The notes beneath the pieces were generated by a model. It made no database searches and was not told the origin of the DNA. It worked only from the letters and a program-made list of their open reading frames with translations. Source: Babylonia areolata (lineage: Eukaryota; Mollusca; Gastropoda; Neogastropoda; Buccinidae). From it: a DNA stretch of 64,000 nt. The stretch spans positions 33,855,963-33,919,962 of the forward strand of contig NC_134878.1 of assembly GCF_041734735.1 (NCBI RefSeq), written 5' to 3'. Shown piece by piece: positions 12,006 to 23,686 of this stretch. Position numbers and translations under genes: made by a program. The number at the start of each line of letters is the position of its first letter. The first letter of the stretch is position 1.

Positions 12006-13309
12006 CTATTCCATCGCTACCCCCTGCTCCTCTGCTTGCGGTGGCTCAAGGTCCACCAGGATGGAATATTTATTTTTCGAAATAAATTTTTCCGATTCCG
12101 ACCGAGTCGGAATATCCACCACCTCGACCCCTCCCGATCCCGCCGAGGCCGCCACCCTCCCCTCCTTGAGTTTTGGAGGTACGGGGGGTTTCCGGCCACT
12201 TCCGCCAGCCCGAGGGCCAGGCAGACGAGAGGCGGGGCGAGGGGTGCCGGGGGGTGGGGTGGGGCGGGAGGAGGACAACGTGCCTCGCCCGAGGTTTTCC
12301 GCTCCCGCCCAGCAGCCCCTGAGGACTGCCGCACAGGATGGGAAGGGGTGGACACGGCGCCTCCACCCAAGGCCAACGGTTCCGACGAGGCGGTTAAGTC
12401 GTCCGTCTGCGTTCCTGTGGACGTCGTCTGGACCGCGACGTCCACCGTCCTGGGTCTGACGACAGAGGCGTACGACGCCTTAGACGACGCGGCCTCCACC
12501 TGTTTCTTTGCCTCAAAGAAGGATATCTTTTTTTCGGTCTTGACCTTCTGGATTTGTTTCTCTTTTTTCCAGGCGGGGCAGTCTTTCGATGAGGACGGGT
12601 GGCCACCTCCGCAGTTCGCACACCGGGCTGCACTGACGCAATCGCCCTGGTGCGCCGCCTTCGAACAGGTGCCACACGCCTCTTCCTCCTTACATCGGTC
12701 CCTGACGTGTCCGAATTTCTGACATTTAAAGCATCTCAGAGGGGACGGCACATACAAGCTTACACTGACCATGAGGTATCCGACCCGAATGTCCTTGGGG
12801 ACATCCGGGCAGCAGAAGGTGAGGAAGAAAGTGTTGGTCGGGACTCTGTCCGACCCCTTCCTCACCGTCACCCTGTACACGTCGGTCACTCCCTGAGAGG
12901 ACAGCTCGCTCTTGATCTCGGCCTCAGACACACCTTTCAACTCCGGGCATCTGATGACCCCCTTTGAGCAGTTGAGACCTTTGTGAGGGGAAACCTTCAC
13001 CGCCCTATCCACGAAAGTGGTCGCCTTGAGAAGGAGCTGTGTCTGCCTTTTGGACTCCGTCTGAACTAAAAATGCTCCGCTCCTCAGCCTCTTGATGGAC
13101 TTCAGCGATTCTGCCAGACACTGAAAACCCTTCTGGATAGCGAAGGGGCTGAGAGCCGACAACGGCTTGTCTTCATCAGCGCCCTCCATCACCAGCCATG
13201 ATGGCCAAAATCCAGAGCTCTCAACGACCTCCGAATCGGAGACCGAGTCGTCCGTTCCCTGTCTTCGTCTTTTACCCGAGTTAGGGGTGTGTGATTTTTT
13301 GGAAGTCAT
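12006..13309 (-). pseudogene. LINE-A ORF1 (nucleic-acid-binding), frameshifted
   Basis: The start is MTSKKSHTP, equivalent to the second in-frame Met of LINE-B ORF1. The middle carries three zinc knuckles (CFKCQKFGHVRDRC, CGTCSKAAHQGDC, CANCGGGHPSSSKDC) followed by FFEAKKQV, a layout typical of I/Jockey-group ORF1 proteins that bind element RNA. Near 12285-12290 the frame shifts relative to LINE-B, so the original C-terminus (ending KYSILVDLEPPQAEEQ) is in another frame at 12006-12278. Confidence 0.88.
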
Positions 13310-14106
13310 GTTGAAAAAAAATGTGAATTCATCCCTCCCTTACCCACCCACCATGGGGTCCAACTTAGGGGCCAGGGTCAAGGGAACACCAGCTTGACCC
13401 CTTCCAGGTTTCGGGAGGGATATACGACCAACAGTCCAGCTCCAACGTGTTCCCCCCCGATCATGCCCAGCTCCCGGGGACAGAGAACCGAGCACTACGG
13501 GGGTTACCTTCGTCAGCCACTAAACTGCCAGTCTTGACCCAGCCCCACGAAGGGGTAGCCGATTGACACACACGGGCCAATGTGTGCCGCCTGTCTTAGG
13601 AGAGGTCCGAGCCAAAGGGATGTGTTGAGAGCAGCGTGCTCTCTCAATCCCCAGGATCTCATTCCCCTCCATCACAGGTCGCGCCGCACGGCAAACACGG
13701 CGGGCCTAAAGAAGGCCGCAGAGAAAAAAGAATGTGGAAAAGAAGGCTTGATGGGGAGCTGAGGACAGGAAAGAGGCAGTAAAAAGAAGAATAGAGAACA
13801 GCGAAAGGGACAGTGGGTCACGTTTAGTTTGGGCCTCACTCACGACCTGTTCGGCATGGGAAGCCCTATCAGGGGCATCAGTACAAAACCACCACTTATT
13901 CAGCCCTGACAGCTACGATGGCTATGTAGGCTGTCAATTAAGACCTGGGATCAGAGCACCAAACCCCAAGAAGCACTGATGCCCCCGCCGACATATCTCG
14001 CTCGATCACTGGCCACTAAGCCTCCCGACCACGACAAGGTAGTGACCCTCCCGGGAGTGGGTCAAGAGAACACCAGCCTGACCCCCTCCAGGTTTCGGGA
14101 GGGTGT
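13310..14106 (-). other. LINE-A 5' UTR with internal repeat
   Basis: About 800 bp of non-coding sequence, shared with LINE-B. A block of about 50 bp (acaccagc.tgacccc.tccaggtttcgggaggg) occurs twice, at about 13372-13424 and 14055-14105, so the extreme 5' end is repeated just before ORF1. This resembles the monomer-type promoters of some LINEs; promoter function is an inference. Confidence 0.65.
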
Positions 14107-14590
14107 AAAGATTTGATAGCATTAATGACTGACTTAGAGTCAACACAAAAAGCAATCTGGAATATATTTTTTGGAAAATCGAGTAAGAAGTACAATGCCA
14201 TAAGTACTGCAACTAGCTCCGCGGTAAAGATTGACTTATTTTTTCCCACGTTATAATTTTTTTCTGCGTTTAGTTCAGGTATGATATATGCGGCATTTGC
14301 ATTATTGTTTAACACAGAACCATCTGTATAAACCATCAGGTGGTTTGGATATTGATCGCCGCATAAGTGGATTCGGGCATAAGATGACAGTGAATTTATT
14401 ATGTTTTCAGTCTTTGTTACATTCGTATAATCAATATCAAACTGGGTTCTCTTGAGTTCCCAGGGTGGGATAGGGAATAAAACGGACTGTTTGGCTACAT
14501 TATGCTTCAGATTTTGATCAGAGCTTGTTATAGTAGTAGATGTAAATGTACTTATGGTCATATGGGAGGCTATGGTCCTAGCTCTTTTTG
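14107..14590 (-). mobile_element. Decayed RNase-H LINE, upstream part
   Basis: On the - strand the frame shows an RNase H start (MVYTDGSV, then FTAELVAVLMALYF, then AFCVDSKSVINAIKS) that breaks off exactly at the LINE-A insertion. The remainder continues at 8129 downward. Together the two parts give one old, 5'-truncated LINE 3' region. It is clearly diverged from LINE-A (different RNase H sequence), so it is a separate family. Confidence 0.75.
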
Positions 14591-14726
14591 GAAAGTCAGT
14601 ATCGGACTTCAGATTCAGGTTTCCGACACATCATTTTCTGCTGTATAACTCCTCTAGACGAATTTGGTGCATTGAAGGTTCCTGTGTTCTTCAAGTGGAA
14701 GTACCCCAGCCGCACTATACGTTTTA

Positions 14727-14731
14727 AGACA

Positions 14732-14764
<33 letters not shown>

Positions 14765-14767
14765 GCA

Positions 14768-14815
<48 letters not shown>
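14727..14815. repeat. (CA)n/(GCAC)n microsatellite
   Basis: (CA)n flanks a central (acgc)n block. Confidence 0.95.
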
Positions 14816-14816
<1 letters not shown>

Positions 14817-14829
14817 CGCCTTATACAAC

Positions 14830-15962
14830 ATAATGAAAAGGCGTAATATCAAAGAATACTATAGAAAACATAACAAGAGAGGGTGCACATGCAGACACAT
14901 CTGGCCCCCACACTTCGTTGAAGATACTCGCGGCCCAGCTTGCAGAGATCGGTGTTCACGAAGAGGAAAAAGCGAGAGAGAGAAAAACTGAAGAGACGCA
15001 ATCAGTCGCGAAACATATTTTTACCACGGCCGCAACATCTTTGCCCCACACTGCAAATCTCGGTAGCCGACAACAGCACGAGTGGATACTTGTGGTAGGG
15101 AATATGTAAGGGTTCCGGAGGGATAGGGTTGGGGGTGGGAGGTTGGCGGGGGGTGGGGGGACGGGGAGGCGGCAAAGCTCGTGGGGAGTGGGGAGGGAGG
15201 GAGCAACTTGAAGCCGCCACATGGACTCAGCAACTGAAAGTTTGTGCAGTGCTGTTGTGTAAACAGGTTAGGCTGCTGTTGATGCTGCTTTGCTGTCTTG
15301 TGAGTGTGTATGTGTGTGTGAGAGAGAGACTGCTGTTGTGAGCAGTTTCCGATCAAAGGTGATGATGACTGAGTGGGGTGTGTACGGGCTTTAATGGGTG
15401 ATGTTGCATTTATCGAGAGATATCACTCAGGATACTATTTCCTGCCTTAAGTATGCTAAATTCTAGGTCGTATTTTCAACGAAACGGATTCGTACGTTTT
15501 GCTTCTCAGGCGTGTGTAGAATGTCGTGTGGCGTGCGTTCCACTCTTCTGATCAAGATTAAGGCTTGAAAACGAGGCGAAATGACCCGGTAATTGTCGAT
15601 TCAAACCTGAATGAACGTAATACTGCTGACGACTTTGTGCACCTGGGAAGATGGCTACACAGTAGTATTGAGACCGAATTCATATCAAAATTAAGTACAA
15701 AAACACTGAAGATAGTTGTTTTTCTTTTTTTCTTTTTTAATGAATACACAGAAATGGGTCACAACATTTGCAATAGGTGATATCGCCGCTTTGAATATTC
15801 ACGAATCTAGGACACTAATATAGGAATGTATCGTGATATTACACATATCGAAAGCGTCACTCAATACACAAACTTTGATTAACCTGTAGTCCCGCCACGC
15901 TACTTCACCGGCCTTTTTTTTCTTTTGTTGTTGTTGTTGTTACTTCTTTCTTTCTGTCTGTC

Positions 15963-16015
<53 letters not shown>

Positions 16016-16240
16016 AAACAATGTAAAGGATTATAATTACATGTTGGATCGGCATAAGATGAGCATGAAGAAATGTAACATAGTTTTGACTTCTGTTGGG
16101 GCTGGGTTTTTTTGTTGTTGTTGTTGTTTTTTCCCCTTCTTCTTCTTTTTCTTCTTTCTGAAACTAATGTCTGCAGAACATTTCGGAAGAAATCGTTCTA
16201 ACTCACCTCACACAGCCACCGTTTCTTTGTTGTGATAGTC
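14830..16240. other. Upstream region of ACE-A, promoter not located
   Basis: No coding gene is recognised. It contains a G-rich stretch (15126-15200), a (TG)n run at 15965-16012 and T-rich runs. The 5' UTR and transcription start of ACE-A must lie here or further upstream. A 'cacacag' about 30 bp before the ATG could be a splice acceptor from a non-coding first exon, but I cannot establish this. Confidence 0.4.
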
Positions 16241-16250
16241 ATGACGTCAT
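16241..16250. promoter_or_regulatory. CRE palindrome on the ACE-A start codon
   Basis: atgacgtcat contains the full CRE/ATF consensus tgacgtca and includes the ATG. The same ten bases stand at the ACE-B start (55188-55197). It may be only the coding sequence for Met-Thr-Ser; regulatory use is unproven. Confidence 0.35.
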
Positions 16251-16468
16251 CTGGGATGTCACCAATTGTACTGTTGGTGGCGGTCACGGTGATGGTGGTG
16301 ATGGTGGGAGTGGGGGTAGTCAGCGCGGAAGGCACCAACAGTAACCAGGCGGATGCCCAGAAATTCCTAGATCTGTATGAAAGACAGGCCGGTGTCATCA
16401 TTCCGGACGCGGTTGGAAAGAGCTGGGCCTACAAGACGAATATCACCGCTGAAAATCAGCAGGCGGTA
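16241..16468 (+). CDS. ACE-A exon 1: signal peptide and mature N-terminus
   Basis: Residues 1-76. A hydrophobic core ([18 protein letters not shown]) is followed by a small-residue cleavage site. The mature part aligns with the family's first helix ([10 protein letters not shown]) and carries the NIT glycosylation sequon. The donor gta|gtaagt is strong and in phase 0. The ATG sits inside the palindrome atgacgtcat. The frame stays open for about 590 bp into intron 1 because that sequence is a (TTG)n repeat. Confidence 0.9.
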
Positions 16469-16791
16469 GTAAGTTTTTGTTGTTCTTGTTGTTGTTGCTG
16501 TTGTTCTTGTTGTTGTTCTTGTTGTTGTTGCTGTTGTTGTTCTTGTTGTTGTTCTTGTTGTTGTTGCTGTTGTTCTTGTTGTTGCTGTTGTTGTTGCTGT
16601 TGTTGTTGCTGTTGTTGTTCTTGTTGTTGTTGCTGTTGCTGTTCTTGTTGTTGTTGCTGTTCTTTTCTTAGAGGAAAATTGATTCTTTATTGTGCTCATC
16701 CAACCACCCACTCCGTCGCCCGCGCATTCTCACCCATATACACATGCACAGACATACATACACACACATGCATACACGCATGCTTAAGCAT

Positions 16792-16832
<41 letters not shown>

Positions 16833-16973
16833 CACACACACACACACACACGCTCACACACACTGACACACACACACACACACACACTGACACACACACA
16901 CTGACACACGCGATCGCACGCACTCACGTAGTCACGCACGCACGTGACACACACATACATACGTTTTCGCAAA

Positions 16974-17043
<70 letters not shown>

Positions 17044-17334
17044 GCAAAGAGAGAGCTAGGCAAACATGATATGTTGGCCTACTTACAATAAAAAAAGGGA
17101 AAAGGTCGAACGAACAAACGGTCCCATTCAAGAGGAAAGACAGTTCCTTTTTTTTCTTTTCTTCTTCTTCTTTTTTTCTTTTCTTTTTGAATTAGATATT
17201 GTTTATGATAATGATGCATGTTCATGTCCCGTTTTTTATATGTTCCTCCATTGACTGATGGGCTCCTGAGGCTTTTGTTAAATAAAACATTAATTGTGTT
17301 GTTCTCTCTCTCTCTCTCCATATATATATATATA

Positions 17335-17365
<31 letters not shown>

Positions 17366-18365
17366 CTGTGTCTGTGTGTGTGTGTGCGTGTGTGGAATAT
17401 GTCAGTGCTTACGTTCATACCTTTTCATGTATCAAACACTTTCCTTCCTTCCTTCCTGTCTTCCTCCCTTCCTGTCTTCCTCCCTTCCTGTCTTCCTTCC
17501 TGTCTTCTTTCCTGCCTTCCTTCCTTCCTGCCTTCCTGTCTTCTTTCCTTCCTCCCTTCCTTCCTTCATGTCTCTCTTCCTCCCTCCCTTCCTGTCTTCT
17601 TTCCTTCCTCCCTTCCTTCCTTCATGTCTCTCTTCCTCCCTCCCTTCCTGTCTTCCTCCCTCCCTTCCTGTCTTCCTTCCTCCCTGTCTCCTTTCCTTCC
17701 TTCCTTCCTTCCTTCCTTCCTGTCTTCTTTCCTCCCTTATTTTCTTCCTTCCTCCCTCCCTCCCTTTCTTCCTTTCTTTCTTCCTCCCTTCCTTCCCTCC
17801 TTCCTTCCTGTCTCCCTTCCTTCCTTGCTTTCTTTCTTCCTTCCTCTCCCCCTTCCTCCCTCCCTTCCCTATTTCCTTCCTTTCTTTCTCCCTTCCTTCC
17901 TTCCTTCCTTCCTTCCTTTCTGTGTCGAAACAGCAAGCAGCAATTTTGCGGCTAGACCTGTGGAAGCAGAACATGTCACACCTGGCTGCCCAGTTCAACA
18001 CCACCGACTTTCCTCCCTCCATGAAGCGTCAGTTGGCCTTCATCCAGGATATTGGCACGGCCGCTCTGAAAGATATCAGCAAGCTGGAACAGGTGATTGC
18101 ACGCACGCACGCACGCACGCACGCGCGTGCTCGCTCGTTCCACAGACATGAAACTGTGCAAGAAATAAAGATTCAGTTTCAATTTCATAGTATGTGTGCG
18201 TGTGTGTGTGTGTGCGCGCGCGCGCGCGCGCGCGTGTGTGTGTGAAAAACGTGTGCGATTTTGATTGCTTTGATATTTGACGTTCGTGAATTTTATATCT
18301 AAAAAATAAGACAAAAAATCCTACATTTAGAAGTACTTGCTTATTGGACCGTTTGATAAGGAGAC

Positions 18366-18421
<56 letters not shown>

Positions 18422-18426
18422 AGTAC

Positions 18427-18465
<39 letters not shown>

Positions 18466-20279
18466 CAACAGCTGAGTGAGGTGTTGACCGACATGAGTAC
18501 GATCTACAGCACCGCCAAATTGTGTCTGAACGAGAGCTACTGCGTGCCCTTTGAGCCAGGTGCTGGTTCGTCTTCTTCTCCTCCTCCTCCTCTTCCATCA
18601 TCATCATCATTGTCTCCTTCTTCTTGTTGTAGACTATGATTCATCCGTCGATGTATCTATTGTTATCTGTTTGATTTGTTCTATGTCATTTATTTATTCA
18701 CACTTATTTCATTCATTATATTGTGCGTATGTATAAGCAATATAAGCAATAAGCAAGTATGCGTGTGTGAGGGCATGGTGTAAAGAAGCTTCCAGCTTAT
18801 CCATTCTACATTATTAAAACATTTGTCATTGTCATTGTCTTCTTCTTCTTCTGCCTTCGTGAACTGCAACTCCTAAGTGCAGTGGCTTTTACGTGTATGG
18901 CCATTTTTACCTCGCCATGCAGACAGCCATACTTCGTTTTCGGGAGGTATGCATGCTGGGCATGTTATTGTTTCTACAACCTACCGAATGCTTGACATGG
19001 ATAACAGGATCTTTAACGTAGGTACTTGATTTTATGCATGCGTATACACACCAAGGTGGTTCAAGCAATAGCAGGCCTGCAGTATGTTGACTTTGGGAAA
19101 TCGGAAGAATCTCCACCTTAACCCACCAGGTACACCGAAACCGGGAATCGAACCCAGGAAATTGGGGCGTTATTCCAGCGCTCTAACCATTCGGCCACTG
19201 CGCCATTCGACCTAGGTGCATGATTCCGGGCTTTCTCTTCTTTTATGTCGTGGACACTTTTTATCTTTTATTTCAATCAAACGGAGAAAGTCTGTAGAAA
19301 GCTGTGCGTTGTGAAATGTGATCCACGTGGATGAGAAATGTCGTCGTTTATAGGTCCTCTTCAGAGATTATGATTAATGGAAACGACAGCGTCTTTTTTT
19401 TCTCCTTTTTTTTTTCTTTTTTTTCTTTTTTTGTTCTTTTTTTTTTAAATTTGCGGGTGGTTGGGGGTGGGGGGTGGGGGGGGGTGGGGGTGTGGGGGGG
19501 GGCTTGGTCGCTTGATCTTTTAGTCCAGTCATTTCCTTCTATGTATCTTTCGTGTATCTATCTCTCTTTTATACATACATTTTTGATGGATTTATTCATC
19601 TGTTTATTTTATTATATTTATTAATATCATTTCATTTTTAGCTGTTTTTTTGCATGTGGTATATACTCTTAATGCCCTTAAGTCTTTCACTTTCGGTGAA
19701 GTCTGTGTATCAGATATGATCATTTTTTCAACATCGTCATAGTAAGCTTCTGCGGCTTTGTTGCATCTTGCCAACAGATATCAACAGCCTTCTCGAGATT
19801 TCCCGAGACGAGAAGCTGCTGCGCCGCCTGTGGACGTTGTGGCGTGACGAGACCGGGAAGAAGATGAGACAATTCTACGCCCAGTTAGTCTCCCTTAGCA
19901 ACGAGGCCGTGAGGACTTTAGGTACCTGTTTGTACCTGTGTAAAACCTTTCAGCATTCAGCTGTCAGTTGTCAACCAGAGTTTTGGATTTATCACATGCG
20001 TTAACGAACATGGAGATTTTTTTGTCATTCGAATGCCCCTTTGTTCTTCCTTGGCTGGGATTCGCAAGACTTTTTGGGGTTGTTGTTCTTGTTGTTGTTG
20101 TTTGTTTTTTTGTTTGTTTGTTTGTTTGTTGTTGTTGTTGTTGTTGTTTTTTTGGGGGGGGGGTGTTTGTTTTTGTTGTTGCTGTTTGTTTGTTTTTTTG
20201 TGTTTTTTTGTGTGTTTTTTTTTTTGTCTTTTTACTATTTGATACGTTGGTATGAACTCTTTTTGTCACAATAGATTTA

Positions 20280-20330
<51 letters not shown>

Positions 20331-21647
20331 ATTCGTTATGTATTCGTGTATGCATATGTGTGTCTGTTTGTTTGTGTGTATTTATGTATGTGTGTGTGTG
20401 TGTGTTCACAGGCTATGCAGATACAGGGGAATACTGGAAGTCACAGTACGAGTCTGACACGTTCGAGCAGGACGTTGGTGCCTTGTTTGAAGAACTGAAG
20501 CCTTTTTACAAACAGCTACACGCCTATGTCCGACGTCGTCTGAAGAAACAGTATGGAGAAGACGTGTTCCCTTCCTCTGGTCACATCCCTGCTCATCTCT
20601 TGGGTCAGCTATTTGTCTTTATATTCACTTGTTTAGTTTTAATTTTTGTTACTTGCATTTTGTTTTATTTCTTTGATACGTCTTTTCATTCCTGTAGAAT
20701 CCAGCAGACTCTCAAGACCTAACTCGCGTGGAGTTCAGGTACAGATCAGGTATCAGCCCTCCTTCCCCGCACCCCCCCACGCCCCCTCACCCTCCAAACA
20801 CATGTGATGCACCGTATTCGGATCGGTCCGCACGCTTTCACGCCTCCTTGAAACTGAACATGAAACTGCACTGCCTTCTGTGTACCCCTCAGTGAACACG
20901 TCCCTGTATTGTTCAGAATGGATGTAAAGTTCTCAAATATGTTCTTTCTATCGTTACTGTTGTGGATGTATTTCATTTTGACTTTCATTGTTGATTACAG
21001 ACTGGGAAAGTTGCCATGACTGGCAGTCTCTGATCATCAGCGTTTGAGGACTTACAATAATCGGCAAGGAAGTTGACTAGTATTCCAGTTCATACCACAT
21101 TTAAAAGGACTTGAATTGATTGTCAAAGTGGTTAGTGTACCAAATTATATCACTGACAAAAGGATTTACACTCTGTGTACTTGGCGTACCATTTCAAGTC
21201 ACATTCAAAAGGACTTCTACTGATTGTCAGTGTGGTTAGTGTACCAATTTATATTACATTTAAAACAACGTGTGCTCCTCATCGGTATTGGAAGGGCTAA
21301 AAGGTCTTGCACTGATGCATAGTACTGGCAGTATACCATACGACTGGGTGGCCGGCTGTACATTTTATACTGAAATGTGTCACACAAACCTGGGGTTGGT
21401 TCTCATGGCCTCACCAACGCGTTCGATTTTTGTGAATGTCAGGCATCTACTCCCGCTTTTTCTCTTCCCTAAAGCAGATGTGGTGTAGCGTATATGGATC
21501 AGGCGGCACGCTTAGACACCAGCTTGAAAGTGAACTGTGCAGGCAACATGTGGGCCCAGGAGTGGGACAACGTGCAGGACATGGTGATGCCTTTCCCGGG
21601 GAAACCCTCCAGGGATATCACAGCACGGCTGGTGGAACAGGTCAGAC

Positions 21648-21695
<48 letters not shown>

Positions 21696-23641
21696 ACTGT
21701 TTGATACGTTGATACATGTTATAGATTTTTTTTTGGTGGAGGGGGAGGGGGGAGGTGGGGTGACATATTTAATGATTATTATCTTGTTTTTCTTTTTTTC
21801 CTTTTTTTTGTCCTCTGTGGGGTGTGGACTTTTTTCTCATCATATTTATACTTGTCCTTTTACAGGCTTCAGTCCACATATGACTTTATCATATGAATCT
21901 AGCAAAGGTACATAATTCGTTTTCTTAGCCATATGCGCGAATTTGACACACAAACGCCATATTCTGGATGAATAGATATAAAACAGAATATACTTTTCAA
22001 TTGCGCTTTTTATTTTCTATGTCTTTTTGTATATGAACAATGCAAATATTTAATATGAACAAGGCAAATACCAAAAAAATGTATACGAACAATGCAGCTA
22101 CCCCCCAAATCGAGATTCAAAACGTTACAAAAAGATACACATTGCCAACAGCTCGTCCCACTTTGCAGGGTTATACAGCACGGAAGATTTTTGAAGTAGC
22201 AGAGGACTTCTTCGTTTCCCTGGGTCTGGAGCCGATGCCAGAGGCATTCTGGAACAAGTCCATGCTGGAGAAACCCAAGGACGGTCGGGATGTCGTCTGT
22301 CACGCTTCCGCTTGGGACTTCCACAACGGTGTGGACTACAGGTATGTGACCGGACTTCAGGTATGCAGCGGTGGCCTGGTGGTTATGTGCCCGACCAAGA
22401 TGCGAGTGTTCACGGGTTCCAGTCCCAGATTTTCACCTCCTCTTCTTTGATAGTAAATCGATGTACTTGCAAAGAGAAAGAAAGAAAGAAAGAAGGGTGG
22501 CGCTGCAACGTGGCGAGGTGTTCTTCCCCGGGATGAACGGTCCGAAATTCAAACAGAGAAACTGGTGTAACATAAAGTAACACAACACAACGTAACGCAA
22601 CACAACACAACGCAACAAAACTTCACAAAACAATACATAACGCAACACGACATATTGCAATACAACACATTGCAGCACAACACATTGCAACACAACGCAA
22701 CGCAACACAGCGCAACGCAATGCAACAAAACACAACACATTGCAACGCAATACAACACAACACAACACATTGTAACACAACGCAACACATCACAACACAT
22801 TGCAACACAACACAACGCAACGCAACACAACACAACACATTGCAACACATCACAACGCAACGCAACACAACACAACACATTGCAACACAACACAACGCAA
22901 CACAACACAACACAACACAACACAACACAACACAACACAATCATTGGAGAAGGGAACAGAGCCAGATTGTACGAGGCGATCTTTGCAGCTTTAAGTTTGC
23001 TTAGATTTTAAAATGTTCCTGAGTATACGGATTTTACCGTGGAGTTGGGAACTTTCTTGATTAACGATGAGCAACCTTAGTGTTGCTGAGTTCGCTCGTG
23101 CAACCCAGCCCAGGTCATCAGGTCAAAGCAAACTCGGATATAAAGGTTTGATGGTTAATTTAATCACAGTGTGTTCATTCAAGTTAAGATAGACCCTTTC
23201 TCTACCTCTCTCAGCCTCTCTTTCACTCTTCTCTCAGTCTCGACCAGGGTCATCACATATGATGATGGTGATGAGGATGATGACGATGAGTGTGATGACA
23301 GTGAAAACGAGAATACCATTACGATGATGATGAGGGGTGACACTGTCCAGTAAATGGTGATGAAGGATTGTGGTGATGTTCTGGACGTGATGGGTCACAT
23401 TCGAATGTTGTGCTGTTGCCTTCCATTACAGGTGAAGCCTGTGTGTGTGCGTGTGTATGTGTGTGTGTGTGTGTGTGCGCGCGCGCGCGTTTGTGTGTGT
23501 GCGTGTATGTGTGTATGTATGTATGTGTGTGTGTGCGCGCGCGCGTGTGTGTATATATGTGTGTGTGCGTGTGTGTGTGTGCGTGTGTGGGTGGGGGGTG
23601 CGTGTGTGTGTGCGTGTGTGTCTGCGTGTATGCGTGTGTGC

Positions 23642-23686
<45 letters not shown>

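Larger units (their letters stand above)
8130..14106 (-). mobile_element. LINE-A: I-group non-LTR retrotransposon, broken
   Basis: A 5.98-kb element with the layout 5' UTR, ORF1 (CCHC knuckles), ORF2 (endonuclease, reverse transcriptase, RNase H, C-terminal CCHC), short 3' UTR and an (atttc)-type 3' tail. It is a near-identical relative of LINE-B at 57796-63797 and is full length. It interrupts the RNase H domain of an older LINE and is bracketed by a 12-bp target duplication. Compared with LINE-B it has at least one frameshift in ORF1, a 16-bp deletion inside ORF2 near 10520, and frameshifts near 8515 and 8560. It is therefore unlikely to be autonomous. An RNase H in ORF2 and ORF1 CCHC triplets place it in the I superfamily; the exact clade (I, Nimb or relative) is not resolved. 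Confidence 0.93.

Noticed and set aside
12036-12722. 228-residue + strand frame
   Set aside because: Antisense shadow of LINE-A ORF1; the - strand zinc knuckles are the real coding signal.
17218-18245. Several 200-300 residue Pro/Ser/Phe/Leu frames
   Set aside because: Produced by the (CCTT)n intron 1 tract running into ACE-A exon 2; only the exon part is coding.
19150-19217. Possible tRNA gene on the - strand
   Set aside because: Boxes A and B are present but the acceptor stem does not close, and a 300-bp SINE body follows.
22433-23011. Cys/Val/Leu and Asn/Thr/Gln-rich frames
   Set aside because: Translations of the pentanucleotide SINE tail.
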